DNA from: Hymenobacter cellulosilyticus
GTDB lineage: Bacteria > Bacteroidota > Bacteroidia > Cytophagales > Hymenobacteraceae
Direction: 5' to 3'
DNA: 64,000 nucleotides
Assembly: GCF_022919215.1 (NCBI RefSeq)
Contig: NZ_CP095046.1
Span: 186,001-250,000, forward strand
The notes beneath the pieces were generated by a model. That model saw only the letters and a list, made by a program, of their open reading frames with translations. It ran no database searches and had not been told where the DNA came from. A program made the position numbers and the translations under genes. Below, in pieces: positions 19,158 to 27,865 of the stretch (position 1 is the stretch's first letter; every line of letters begins with the position of its first letter).

Positions 19158-20424
19158 CCCAGCCGTATCGGCTATTGCCGCTTCCCTGGTAACGGCTAAC
19201 GCTCCGCTCCGCATCGGACTTATCGGCTTTGGCTGCGTGGGGCAGGGCCTCTATGATATTCTGCAGCGCCAGCCCGGCTTCGGTGCTGAGGTTCGACGCA
19301 TTGCCGTGAAGAACCCAACCAAGTCCCGCACGCTGCCCACCAACGCCTTCAGCTTCCAGGCCGAGGAGCTGCTACACGACCCCGAGCTGGATGTGCTGGT
19401 CGAAGTCATTGACGATGCGGCGGAAGCTTTCCGGCTGGTGAGCACCGCCCTGCGGCAGGGCCGGCAGGTAGTCACGGCCAATAAGGCTATGGTAGCGCAG
19501 CACTTGCCCGAGCTGGTGGCCTTGCAGCACGAGTTTGGCGGTACCCTGCTGTACGAAGCCGCCGTGTGCGGCAGCATCCCGGTTATCCGCACCCTCGATT
19601 CCTACTTTGGCCAAGAGCCCCTGCGCAGCGTGAGCGGTATTTTCAACGGCTCGTCGAACTACGTGCTGACGCGCATGGGCCAGGACGGCTCGGAATACGC
19701 CGTAGCGCTGGCCGAAGCTCAGGGCAAAGGCTTTGCTGAAACCGACCCCACACTGGACATGGCCGCCTTCGACCCTCGCTCGAAAGCCGTAATTCTGGCG
19801 GCGCATGCGTATGGCGTATTCCTGCAGCCCGAGCAGGTTCTGAATCTGGGCATCGAAAACGTCAGCGCCACCGATATTGCCTACGCCGCCGTGGCGGGAC
19901 AGAAGATCAAAGTAGTGGCCGGCCTGTACCTGCTGCCCGACAACCAACTCAGCGTGCTGGTTACCCCGCAGTTTGTGGACCGCACCTCCCCGCTATACAC
20001 TGTGGATGACGAGTTTAACGGCGTGGTTATCGAGGCCGAGTTTGCCGGTACGCAGTTTCTGCAGGGCCGGGGCGCGGGCGGCCATCCTACCGGCTCGGCC
20101 GTGCTGGCCGATATTGCGGCCCTGCGCCAGCAACAGCGTTACACCTACCCCAAGCTGACTGCCGCGCCACTGGCCTACACTACCGACCTGGAAATTGAAA
20201 TCTACCTGCGCACCGACGACGAACTGATTCTGGACCAACTCGGCTTTACCGACATCACCGAGGAAGCCGACGAGGACGGCTATATCGTGGGTTATGTCCC
20301 CTTCGATGCCCTGTTGCAGCACCGGGACCGGCTGCGCAAGGCCGGGGCCTTTGTAGCCCGTACCGGCAACGTGCGGCCCGCCACACACCCGGTCGAGGAC
20401 CTGGCATTGGCCGTCAGTGAGTAG
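19135..20424 (+). CDS. hom: Homoserine dehydrogenase
   Basis: 429 residues, the size of a monofunctional enzyme with a C-terminal regulatory-type domain. It reduces aspartate semialdehyde to homoserine. The NAD(P) motif is GLIGFGCVGQG near residue 30. The family signatures TANKAMVA, GIFNGSSNYVLTRM and FAETDPTLDM (with the substrate-binding glutamate and aspartates) are all present. The C-terminal 90 residues are only loosely ACT-like. No aspartokinase is fused to it. The start codon lies inside metX, so it belongs to the same operon, which closes with a terminator at 20444. Confidence 0.95.
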   Translation: MSPALSINPAVSAIAASLVTANAPLRIGLIGFGCVGQGLYDILQRQPGFGAEVRRIAVKNPTKSRTLPTNAFSFQAEELLHDPELDVLVEVIDDAAEAFRLVSTALRQGRQVVTANKAMVAQHLPELVALQHEFGGTLLYEAAVCGSIPVIRTLDSYFGQEPLRSVSGIFNGSSNYVLTRMGQDGSEYAVALAEAQGKGFAETDPTLDMAAFDPRSKAVILAAHAYGVFLQPEQVLNLGIENVSATDIAYAAVAGQKIKVVAGLYLLPDNQLSVLVTPQFVDRTSPLYTVDDEFNGVVIEAEFAGTQFLQGRGAGGHPTGSAVLADIAALRQQQRYTYPKLTAAPLAYTTDLEIEIYLRTDDELILDQLGFTDITEEADEDGYIVGYVPFDALLQHRDRLRKAGAFVARTGNVRPATHPVEDLALAVSE

Positions 20425-20443
20425 CCTGCTGATTTTAGTGAGT

Positions 20444-20486
20444 AACGAAAAAGCCTTGCTCTGTCGTGGAGCAAGGCTTTTTCGTT
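20444..20486. terminator. Bidirectional terminator ending the methionine operon
   Basis: A perfect 18-base stem (20444-20461 with 20469-20486) with an A5/T5 segment and a seven-base loop. It also serves the minus-strand esterase gene. Confidence 0.9.
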
Positions 20487-20502
20487 GAAAACATGGTCAT
20501 AT

Positions 20503-21729
20503 TTACTCAAATACCACTCGCTGCGGAGTCAGTCCCGCGCCCCGCAAAAAGTAGAGGCCGGGCGAGAGGCTTCCGCGGCGAACCAGCTGCTCAGGCTGCT
20601 CCCAGCGGAAACGACGCACCACCTGGCCAGTAGCATCGAGCAGCTCCAGTGTGCGGGCCTGGAATGCCACGCCGGTAGCGGCCGTGAGGCGTACCTCGGC
20701 TACGGCCGGCTGCGGATACAGCTGCATAGCAGCTAAAGTGGCAGAGGAACGGCTGGCCGTTACGGTGCCGGGCTGGCGCAGAATGGGCCGCAGAAAGTCG
20801 CGTACGAAGCGGAAGGTGGTGTCCATATAGGCCAAGTTCCGGGCGCTGGTGCCGCTGTAGGGCACGTGGCCGGCCCCTTTAAACGTGTACAGCGGATTGG
20901 GTACGCCCACCGCATCGGCGCGGGGTTTGAGGGCGCCGCTACCGTACACCAGCTGGGGCGGCAACCCGCTGCCTATGGTTCCTTTGCCGTAAGGCACGGT
21001 GCCGTCGCCGGTGCCGTGCATGCTCACGAAGGGCACGTTGCCGGGCTCAATCCACTGGGGGCGGCCCAGGGCGCCGCACAGGTTTACCACGCCACGCACT
21101 GCGCTGGAGTAGCCGGCGTTACCGCTGTTGCCTTCGAGGCCGCCGAGCTGGTCTATCTCCAGGTAGGCTGGCACTTCACTGGCTTTATCTAGGTAGGCCA
21201 GCTGCAGAGCCATAAAAGCCCCGGCGGAGCTGCCCGCGGCGAAAATATAGCCGGGATGAATCCGGTAGGTTTTGCTGGTGGCCGCATCCTGACGGAAAAA
21301 GCGCACCGCCGCCCGCATGTCCTGCATGGCGCGAATGGAGGCCCGGGCAATGTTTAGGGTATCGAAGGGCACAAACAGGGTGCGGTAGTCGATGCTGGCC
21401 GTAACGTAGCCCAGGCGGGCGTAGCGCTGGCAGAGCTCGGTTACGTCCTGGTCATTTTTGGTGCCCCCAATAAAGCCACCGCCGTGGGCAAACACCAGCA
21501 GCGGCCGGCGGCGCACGGTGTCACCGGCCGGCTCGTAGATGTTCATCGTCAGCGTCTGGCGGTTGCCCAGGTAGTTGAGGGCCGAGCCAAATACGACGTT
21601 GGTATAGGTATTCAGCGTGGGGAAGATGGGCTGATGGTACCGGCCGCGGGTAGTGTCAATCTGGGCTTGAGCCCGGGCCTGCGACAATCCAGCTATAGCC
21701 AGGAAGAGAAAGAGGAGAAGTTTTTTCAT
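20503..21729 (-). CDS. Exported alpha/beta-hydrolase (carboxylesterase-like) with T9SS type A sorting domain
   Basis: 408 residues from the ATG at 21729, with a signal peptide (MKKLLLFLFLAIAG...ARAQ). The catalytic domain has the oxyanion motif FAHGGGFIGG, the nucleophile elbow AAGSSAGAFMA, an aspartate in GTGDGTVPYG and a histidine in GAGHVPYSG, as in acetyl-esterase/feruloyl-esterase-like enzymes. The last 80 residues form a T9SS C-terminal sorting domain: LYPQPAVAEVRL, LELLDATGQVVRR, and the closing GLYFLRGAG...RVVF. The protein is therefore expected to be delivered to the cell surface or medium by the T9SS, whose SprA component is at the right end of this window. Substrate unknown. Confidence 0.9.
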   Translation of the reverse strand: MKKLLLFLFLAIAGLSQARAQAQIDTTRGRYHQPIFPTLNTYTNVVFGSALNYLGNRQTLTMNIYEPAGDTVRRRPLLVFAHGGGFIGGTKNDQDVTELCQRYARLGYVTASIDYRTLFVPFDTLNIARASIRAMQDMRAAVRFFRQDAATSKTYRIHPGYIFAAGSSAGAFMALQLAYLDKASEVPAYLEIDQLGGLEGNSGNAGYSSAVRGVVNLCGALGRPQWIEPGNVPFVSMHGTGDGTVPYGKGTIGSGLPPQLVYGSGALKPRADAVGVPNPLYTFKGAGHVPYSGTSARNLAYMDTTFRFVRDFLRPILRQPGTVTASRSSATLAAMQLYPQPAVAEVRLTAATGVAFQARTLELLDATGQVVRRFRWEQPEQLVRRGSLSPGLYFLRGAGLTPQRVVFE

Positions 21730-21911
21730 ACGGATAAACAAGTAGATACGAGCTACTAGGACGAGGCCCGAGAAGGCAAAGTTGTTCTTTACAGCTGATT
21801 TATACGCTTTTCTCGGGCGGATTGCAGGAATCATTCTCAACCCAGGGCCCGGCGCTTGGGCCGGCGCGCCGCGTTGAGTAGGTTTGCCCTGTTCTCTTAG
21901 CCTCTTCGCGT

Positions 21912-22814
21912 ATGCCCATTACTCCTCCCTCCCTGCGGCCCCACGACCGGGTAGCCATTGTCAGCACGGCCCGCAAAGTGTCGGCCGAGGAAATGGCTGC
22001 CGCCGTGGACATTCTGCGCGGCTGGCAGCTGGAGGTAGTGCTGGGCGAGTCGACGACGGCAGTACACCACCAGTTTGCTGGGGATGATGAGCTACGGCGC
22101 CGCGACTTGCAGCAGCAGCTTGACGCACCCGATATCCGGGCTATTTTCTGTGCCCGCGGCGGCTACGGCACCACCCGTATCATCGACCAGCTCGACTTTA
22201 CTGGCTTCGTGCAGCACCCCAAGTGGATTGCCGGCTTCAGCGACATTACCGCCCTGCACTGCCACTTGCTCAAGATGGGCTACGAAAGTATCCACGGCGT
22301 GATGCCCTTTATTTTCAATCAAGCCGGCGGAGAAGAATCTTTGGAAAGCCTGCATCGAGCCTTGTTTGGTGAAGCGTTGACGTATGCTGTGGCCCCACAC
22401 CCACTCAACCGCCCGGGTACGGACTCCGGGGAGCTGATTGGCGGCAACCTGACGCTGCTGCAAAACCTGACCGGCACCGCCTCCGACTGCCCTACCGCCG
22501 GGCGCATTCTGTTCGTGGAAGACGTGGCCGAGTACCTGATGAACATTGACCGGATGATGGTGCATCTGGACCGGACCGGTAAGCTCCAGAACCTGGCAGG
22601 GCTGGTAGTAGGCCATTTCACCGACTCCCAGGACAACGCTGTTCCCTTCGGGCAGACCGCCTACGAAATCATTGCTACCTACGCCAACAAATATGGTTTT
22701 CCGGTGGCCTATGGCTTTCCCGTAGGGCATGAGCCCCAGAACATGGCGCTGATCTGCGGCCGCCCGGCCCGGTTAACCGTGAGCAGCCAGGGCACCGAAC
22801 TCAGCTACTGCTAA
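21912..22814 (+). CDS. LD-carboxypeptidase (peptidase family S66)
   Basis: 300 residues without a signal peptide. Family S66 enzymes cut the terminal D-alanine from murein tetrapeptides in the cytoplasm during cell-wall recycling. Visible signatures are VAIVSTARKVS at the N-terminus, the nucleophile serine in IAGFSDITALH after CARGGYGT, the glutamate in LFVEDVAEYLMNIDRMM, and the histidine in FPVGHEPQNMAL, so the Ser-Glu-His triad is complete. The GNAT gene begins 13 bases downstream, and the two probably share a transcript. Confidence 0.92.
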   Translation: MPITPPSLRPHDRVAIVSTARKVSAEEMAAAVDILRGWQLEVVLGESTTAVHHQFAGDDELRRRDLQQQLDAPDIRAIFCARGGYGTTRIIDQLDFTGFVQHPKWIAGFSDITALHCHLLKMGYESIHGVMPFIFNQAGGEESLESLHRALFGEALTYAVAPHPLNRPGTDSGELIGGNLTLLQNLTGTASDCPTAGRILFVEDVAEYLMNIDRMMVHLDRTGKLQNLAGLVVGHFTDSQDNAVPFGQTAYEIIATYANKYGFPVAYGFPVGHEPQNMALICGRPARLTVSSQGTELSYC

Positions 22815-22827
22815 CCGCTATTTACCG

Positions 22828-23349
22828 ATGAGCCTCATTATTCGAGAACTTACCGCTGCCGAAGCCCAGGCTCAGATTCCAGCGCTGACGGCCTTGTTTC
22901 AGGATGCCTTGGATTCGGGTGCGGCCCTGGGGTTCCTGGCTCCTACGGCCCCCGGTGAGCTGGAGGCCTATTGGCAGGAAGTAGCGGAGGCCGTGGCTGA
23001 GGGCAACCGGATTCTGCTCGTGGCCGACGACAACGGCCAGCTGCTGGGCACTACCCAGCTGGATCTGGCTACCAAAAGCAACGGCCTGCACCGGGCGGAA
23101 GTTTGCAAGGTGATGGTGCACACCCAAGCCCGGCGCCAGGGCATAGCGCGCCGGCTGCTGGAAGCCGTGGAGGAAAAAGCCCGGCAGCGCCAGCGCACCA
23201 CCCTGCTTCTGGACACCCGCCAGCACGACCCGTCCGAGCAGCTCTACCAACGCCTTGGCTACGTGGCCGGCGGCGTCATTCCCGACTTTGCCCGCAGCTC
23301 TTCGGGCGAGCTGCACGCCACGGTTATCTACTACAAGCTACTGCGCTAG
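22828..23349 (+). CDS. GNAT-family N-acetyltransferase
   Basis: 173 residues. The acetyl-CoA-binding motif A is visible as VMVHTQARRQGIARRLLEAVE, followed by LLLDTRQHDPSEQLYQRLGY, the typical motif B/helix-4 region. The substrate cannot be assigned; similar proteins acetylate small amines or antibiotics, but nothing here indicates either. It is close behind the LD-carboxypeptidase gene and converges on a small minus-strand gene. Confidence 0.88.
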   Translation: MSLIIRELTAAEAQAQIPALTALFQDALDSGAALGFLAPTAPGELEAYWQEVAEAVAEGNRILLVADDNGQLLGTTQLDLATKSNGLHRAEVCKVMVHTQARRQGIARRLLEAVEEKARQRQRTTLLLDTRQHDPSEQLYQRLGYVAGGVIPDFARSSSGELHATVIYYKLLR

Positions 23350-23372
23350 TGCACCCCGGCCACAGTCATTCG

Positions 23373-23780
23373 TTACTGCGGGTCCGTGCTGGTGGGCAGC
23401 TCTGGGGCGCCGGCGGCATGGGATGAGGTAATGAGCAGCGCTACCAGCTGGGCCGGCCCGTCGGGCGTCAGGTCCCACACGGCTACTTCTTTTCCGCTGG
23501 CCTGGTAGCGCCGCGGAGTTGGGGGCAGGCCAGGGCCAAAGCTGAGCACCCGCACCCAGTTGTCGAACCCAAAGGAAATGCGGGCAGCCCGCAAGGCCGG
23601 CACTACCCCACTGAGAAAGTCTGGCCCGATTTCGTACTCCCGGCCTAAGGCATCCCGCACCCGACCGGGGCTGCCATCGGGCTCCACCAGCCACTGCGTG
23701 ACGTAGGGAAATTCAATCAGCTGCTGCCCGGCTCCCAGCGCCTGCTCTACCAAGGCCAGCAAATCCCACTCGTTTTTCAT
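23373..23780 (-). CDS. Hypothetical protein
   Basis: 135 residues from the ATG at 23780 (MKNEWDLLALVEQ). Soluble and acidic, with no signal peptide or membrane segment. The middle contains GREYEIGPDFLSGVVPALRAA and a conserved-looking FGFDNWVRVLSFGPGLP. I do not recognise the family. Codon use and G+C match its neighbours, supporting a real gene. A stem-loop separates it from the upstream M28 gene. Confidence 0.6.
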   Translation of the reverse strand: MKNEWDLLALVEQALGAGQQLIEFPYVTQWLVEPDGSPGRVRDALGREYEIGPDFLSGVVPALRAARISFGFDNWVRVLSFGPGLPPTPRRYQASGKEVAVWDLTPDGPAQLVALLITSSHAAGAPELPTSTDPQ

Positions 23781-23802
23781 CTCGGTTCCTCCCACACAAA
23801 TA

Positions 23803-23835
23803 CGCCCGACATCTTACGCAAGAAGATGCCGGGCG
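23803..23835 (-). terminator. Stem-loop between the M28 gene and the hypothetical gene
   Basis: CGCCCG/CGGGCG and CATCTT/AAGATG arms (23803-23815 with 23823-23835), with one internal mismatch and a seven-base loop. On the minus strand it follows the M28 gene and is trailed by a short T-rich stretch, so it may terminate that transcript. Confidence 0.55.
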
Positions 23836-23864
23836 GGTTCGCACGAGCGGGCGCAGATAAGGCT

Positions 23865-24890
23865 TTACTCGTTGTAAATGGTTTGCAGCACGGTCTGGCC
23901 CACCGCTTTCAGGGTCCGCTTGTCAATCACGCTCATGTTGTCCTGCGTGGTGTGGTGGTAGGGCGGGAAGTACTCGTCGCCCACGGGCAGGTGGTCGATG
24001 ATATCAACGGTGCGCACCCCGGCCTGATTGGTGTAAACGTGGTCATCGTCGATGCCCGGACTGTCCTGGAATAGGAAGAAGTCGGAATAGCCGAGCTGAG
24101 CGCCGGTGTTCCACACTTTGTCTACCACGTCGCGGGCGTACTGTCGGGAAGTTTCCTCGCGGCTGAACTTGGCGTTCTTGGCTCCCACCATGTCCAGCAA
24201 AATGCCGTAGCTGGGCTTGTAGCCGGTCGGCACCAGGTTTTTGGACCAGTACTGGGAACCCAGGCACCAGCTGTCTTTGCCCTGGGCAGCCAGCTGGTCT
24301 TTCAGGTCGCTCTGCGTGGAGGAATCGTAGCCGTAGTCTTCCGAGTCGAACAGGATGAAGTCGACCCCGACGGCGGGCCGCTGATTGGCGGGTTGCTGGC
24401 TGAGCAGGCGGGCCATTTCCAGGGCAATTGCCACGCCGCTGGCTCCGTCGGAAGCACCATCAAGCGGAGCATTCTTTTTCTCCTTGTCCTTATCGGCGAA
24501 GGGGCGGGTGTCCCAGTGCGCAAATACGGCTACGCGCCGGGCCACGGTGGGGTCAAACTGCGCAATAATGTTGCGCGAGCGGAGCATCTTACCATCGAAG
24601 GCCATAACCTCAAACTGCTGCTCCTTTACCGTCAGGCCGTAGCTCTTGAACTCCTGCACCAGCCAGTCGCCGGTAGCTACGTGGGCTTTGGTGTTGGGCA
24701 CACGGGGGCCAAAGGCCACTTGCTTGGCCGTAAAGGCGTACGCCGAGTCGGCATTGAACGCCGGGGCCGCTGGACCTTTGGCTACTTCCGGAGCGGCCGT
24801 CGTGGTCGTTTCCTTCTTGTCGGTGCCGCAGCTGGCCAGCAGCATTCCGGCTGCGACGGTCAATGCCCACCCAATTCGATTATTCTTCAT
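23865..24890 (-). CDS. M28-family lipoprotein, glutaminyl-cyclase-like
   Basis: 341 residues from the ATG at 24890. A lipobox (LLASCG) follows the hydrophobic N-terminus, so it is anchored to a membrane facing the periplasm. Zinc-ligand motifs of M28/glutaminyl-peptide cyclotransferase proteins are present: AHWDTRPFADKD, DGASDGASGVAIALEM, FDSEDYGYD, LLDMVGAKNAKF, DDDHVYTNQAG and a C-terminal HHTTQDNM. In Bacteroidota, related proteins convert N-terminal glutamine of exported proteins to pyroglutamate, a common finish for T9SS cargo, but aminopeptidase activity is also possible. The start overlaps the end of cysS by 11 bases, so it is cotranscribed. Confidence 0.88.
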   Translation of the reverse strand: MKNNRIGWALTVAAGMLLASCGTDKKETTTTAAPEVAKGPAAPAFNADSAYAFTAKQVAFGPRVPNTKAHVATGDWLVQEFKSYGLTVKEQQFEVMAFDGKMLRSRNIIAQFDPTVARRVAVFAHWDTRPFADKDKEKKNAPLDGASDGASGVAIALEMARLLSQQPANQRPAVGVDFILFDSEDYGYDSSTQSDLKDQLAAQGKDSWCLGSQYWSKNLVPTGYKPSYGILLDMVGAKNAKFSREETSRQYARDVVDKVWNTGAQLGYSDFFLFQDSPGIDDDHVYTNQAGVRTVDIIDHLPVGDEYFPPYHHTTQDNMSVIDKRTLKAVGQTVLQTIYNE

Positions 24891-26382
24891 AAGCCCAGTC
24901 AATGCCGGTTTTTAAGTCTTTAATCACAATGCCCTGCTCTTTCAGCGCCGCCCGGATCTGGTCGACCTTGTCGTAGGCTTTGGCCGTTTTGGCTTCCTGG
25001 TAGAAGCCCAGGGTCAGCTCCAGCAGCTGCTCGGTGTTGGCGCGGGGCTCGTCTTGCAGGCCCAGAATATCGGTTACCACGGTACGGTAGGCCTGCAGGG
25101 CTTCCTGCAAAGCGGCTTCGCTCACGGTGCCCAGCGTGGCCGGGTTGGCGAAAAAGCCGTTGAACTTGCGCAGCAGATTAAACAGGCTGGCCAGGGCCCG
25201 GGCCGTGTTCAGATCATCGTTGAAGCCTACGAAAACGTCGGCCACCAGCTTGCGTAGCTCGGCGTCGGCTTTCTCCGTGTCGGTGGCACGCTCGGCACCT
25301 TCGGGCAGCTGCAGCTTCTCGAGCAGGCGCAGGCCGTTCATCAGCTTGCGGTAGCCTTTGCGGGCGGCCTGCAGGGCGGCGTCGCTGACATCCACGGGGC
25401 TGCGGTAGTGGGCCTGCAGCAGGAAAAAGCGCACCACCATGGGCGAGTAGGCCTGGGTGAGCGTGGCCGTGGGCCCCTTGAACATTTCGCCCAGCAGCAC
25501 GAAATTGCCTAGGCTCTTGCTCATCTTGGTGCCGTCCACGGTTATCATGTTGTTGTGCACCCAGAAACGCGACTCATCGGTGTGGGTGTGGCTGCCTTGG
25601 CACTGGGCTATTTCGCACTCGTGGTGCGGAAACATCAAATCCAGGCCGCCGCCGTGGATGTCGGAGAGCTGGCCCAGGTACTTGCGGCTCATGGCCGAGC
25701 ACTCCAGGTGCCAGCCCGGGAACCCCTCGCCCCAGGGCGAAGGCCAACGCATGATGTGCTCGGGCGCGGCCTTTTTCCAGATGGCAAAATCCAGGGGGCT
25801 GCGCTTCTCGTCCTGCCCGGCCAGGGTGTCGCGGGTGCCGGCCAGCTGGTCTTCAATGCTGCGGTTGGAGAGCTTGCCGTACCGCTCCCGCTCGGCGTTG
25901 TATCGGGGCACGTCGAAGTACACCGAGCCGTTGACCTCGTAGCCAAAGCCGTTCTCGATGATTTCCTCCACCATCGTAATTTGCTCGGTGATGTGGCCGC
26001 TAGCCTGAGGCTCAATATCGGGCGGCAGGCAGCCCAGAGCCAGCATATTCTGGCGGTACAGATTGGTATAGTGCTGGGCAATCTGCATGGGCTCCTTGCG
26101 CTGGGCGCGGGCGGCCTTGGCCATCTTGTCTTCGCCTTCGTCGGCGTCGCTTTCCAGGTGGCCCACGTCGGTTACGTTGCGCACGTAGCGCACGGTGTAG
26201 CCCAGGTGGCGCAGGTAGCGGGTCAGCACATCGAACACGACCGGGCCGCGGGCGTTGCCCAGGTGGGCCTCGCTATACACCGTCGGGCCGCAGAGGTAAA
26301 CACCCGCGAAGGGCGCGTTGACGGGTACGAACTGGTCTTTGCGACGGGTAAGGGTATTGTAAAGGGAAAGCGGGTGCTCCAT
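24880..26382 (-). CDS. cysS: Cysteinyl-tRNA synthetase
   Basis: 500 residues. It charges tRNA-Cys. The first zinc cysteine is in [16 protein letters not shown], where the HIGH-type motif is HLGN, and the KMSKS motif is in [11 protein letters not shown]. Other zinc ligands lie in WHLECSAM and [10 protein letters not shown]. The C-terminal anticodon-binding helices end [15 protein letters not shown]. The ATG at 26382 lies directly next to a -7 box, so the mRNA may begin at or near the start codon. The next gene in the operon encodes the M28 lipoprotein. A link to the cysteine-sensing leader at 16105 is possible in principle but not shown. Confidence 0.96.
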   Translation of the reverse strand: MEHPLSLYNTLTRRKDQFVPVNAPFAGVYLCGPTVYSEAHLGNARGPVVFDVLTRYLRHLGYTVRYVRNVTDVGHLESDADEGEDKMAKAARAQRKEPMQIAQHYTNLYRQNMLALGCLPPDIEPQASGHITEQITMVEEIIENGFGYEVNGSVYFDVPRYNAERERYGKLSNRSIEDQLAGTRDTLAGQDEKRSPLDFAIWKKAAPEHIMRWPSPWGEGFPGWHLECSAMSRKYLGQLSDIHGGGLDLMFPHHECEIAQCQGSHTHTDESRFWVHNNMITVDGTKMSKSLGNFVLLGEMFKGPTATLTQAYSPMVVRFFLLQAHYRSPVDVSDAALQAARKGYRKLMNGLRLLEKLQLPEGAERATDTEKADAELRKLVADVFVGFNDDLNTARALASLFNLLRKFNGFFANPATLGTVSEAALQEALQAYRTVVTDILGLQDEPRANTEQLLELTLGFYQEAKTAKAYDKVDQIRAALKEQGIVIKDLKTGIDWAYEE

Positions 26383-26385
26383 GGG

Positions 26386-26394
26386 GCAAAAGTA
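26386..26394 (-). promoter_or_regulatory. -7 box immediately before cysS
   Basis: The minus strand reads TACTTTTGC, matching TAnnTTTG, and ends only three bases before the ATG at 26382. No clear TTG is found at the usual distance. Confidence 0.45.
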
Positions 26395-26540
26395 GCAAGA
26401 TTTGGCGGGTGAGCCCGGCGCGAATTACTTAGGATTATCAGGCAGATTCCGGGCAGTAAACAAACGACCCGGCATCTGTTTTGGAGTGCCGCCAACTTAT
26501 TAGCCGCCTAATACCAGCCGGCTTGCCCCTATTCAGCACA

Positions 26541-26563
26541 AAAACGGTACATAAACCCGTTTT
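26541..26563 (-). terminator. Candidate terminator of the endonuclease/phosphatase-like gene
   Basis: AAAACGG and CCGTTTT arms (26541-26547 and 26557-26563) around a nine-base loop. On the minus strand the stem is followed by TTG, giving a short T run. It lies about 60 bases past the stop codon at 26620. Confidence 0.45.
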
Positions 26564-26564
26564 G

Positions 26565-26617
26565 GCAGTACAAAAAGTTCACTGAGCAGCACAAGAGGTT
26601 CCATTAGCAGTACATCC
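26565..26617. repeat. Three imperfect tandem copies of a 21-base unit
   Basis: Units start at 26565, 26586 and 26607 with GCAGTACA or GCAGCACA, exactly 21 bases apart. The third copy is cut short. It is intergenic, between cysS and the next minus-strand gene. Confidence 0.55.
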
Positions 26618-26619
26618 GC

Positions 26620-27756
26620 CTACTGTTGCGCTGTCGGGACCAGCAGCCGATACGTGGCCGAAGTTGGAAAATGGTCGGAGTATGGAATGTCGTAATTCAC
26701 GCCAAACTCTTCCACCTGCCACTGCGGACTGGCAAACTGGTTGTCGATGCGCACGAAGGGCAGAGCGCCGTTGTAAGTGGCGCCCACCCCGTTGCCCACG
26801 GTGGCCCAGGCGTTCTGAAAATGGTCGGCCAGTTGGTCGTAGCTGTAGCTATAGGGCAGGTCGTTGAGGTCGGCGCAGAGCAGCATGGGGTAGCGGCACC
26901 GCTCGAAGCGCTGAATCAGCGTATCGACCTGCACGCTACGGGCCACCAGGCCGCGCTTGAAGCGGCGCATCAGACCCAGACCTTTTTTCTTCAGCCCGTC
27001 CTTGCTGGAGTAGCTGTCCACGATATCCTTCTCATCCATGCTCATGCTTTGCAGGTGGAAGTTGTAGACCCGAATTGTGTCGCCGGAGGGCAGGCGCAGG
27101 TCGGCGTACATGGCGTGGTTCTGGGTGAGCCGGTCGAAGGGAATGGTGCCCCGCCCCACGATGGGAAAGCGGGAGAAGATGGCCATGCCAAACTCGGCTC
27201 CGGCCGCGTTGGTCAGCGTTTTGGACACGAAAGCCTGCCGCCCGGCCTGCTTGCCGATCTGGTCGACGCTGCGAAACAGGCGGCCCTCGCTGCTGCGCCC
27301 GCCGGCCGGCTCGTTGTAGAACTCCTGCAGGCAAAGCACGTCGGCCGGGTTATCGGCCAGCCACTTAATAAACTGGGCCGGGGCCCTGGGGTCTTTCTCG
27401 CGCAGCTGCGGATACACGTTGAAGATGCGCACGTTGGCACTAACCAGCCGCACCGTTTGGTCGGTGGGTTTGGGGGCGCTGCGCATAGAAGCCAGCCGGG
27501 CCGGGTGCAGGGCTAGTCCGCGCTGAAAGTGGGGCCAGGTTAGCACGGCCACCAGGGCCGGCAGGGCAGCCACGCGCCAGTTGCGCAGCAGCCAGTAGCC
27601 CACGGCAGCCACGTTCAGACCCAGGGCCACGGGCAGCGTGAGGGCCCCAAAGGAGGCGGGCCAGAACACGCGGGACGGAATCTGCACGCAGGCAATGGCT
27701 AGCAGCAGCCACGCAATGACGAGCAGGGTACATTTAAAGGCAAAGGAACGGCGCAC
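26620..27756 (-). CDS. Membrane-anchored endonuclease/exonuclease/phosphatase-family protein
   Basis: 378 residues from a GTG at 27756. Three hydrophobic segments occupy about residues 10-85, and an EEP-fold domain fills the rest. EEP signatures are VSANVRIFNVYPQLR, LCLQEFYNE with the metal-binding glutamate, IFSRFPIVGRG, the NFHLQSMSM region, LLCADLNDLPYSYSY and the final SDHFPTSATY with the catalytic Asp-His pair. Related membrane-linked proteins are common in Bacteroidota next to rhomboid-type genes; the substrate may be a phosphodiester or a phospholipid. It is transcribed alone, divergently from the giant gliding-associated gene. Confidence 0.88.
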   Translation of the reverse strand: MRRSFAFKCTLLVIAWLLLAIACVQIPSRVFWPASFGALTLPVALGLNVAAVGYWLLRNWRVAALPALVAVLTWPHFQRGLALHPARLASMRSAPKPTDQTVRLVSANVRIFNVYPQLREKDPRAPAQFIKWLADNPADVLCLQEFYNEPAGGRSSEGRLFRSVDQIGKQAGRQAFVSKTLTNAAGAEFGMAIFSRFPIVGRGTIPFDRLTQNHAMYADLRLPSGDTIRVYNFHLQSMSMDEKDIVDSYSSKDGLKKKGLGLMRRFKRGLVARSVQVDTLIQRFERCRYPMLLCADLNDLPYSYSYDQLADHFQNAWATVGNGVGATYNGALPFVRIDNQFASPQWQVEEFGVNYDIPYSDHFPTSATYRLLVPTAQQ

Positions 27757-27865
27757 AATCGAGAACCCCTAGGCGGGCAAAGCAAAGGTATGGGTTACGG
27801 CCACTTTCGCGCTACAGCTATCCGCAACGCGCAAAAACCACGCTTTTTTGGTTGTATCTTTCCCT

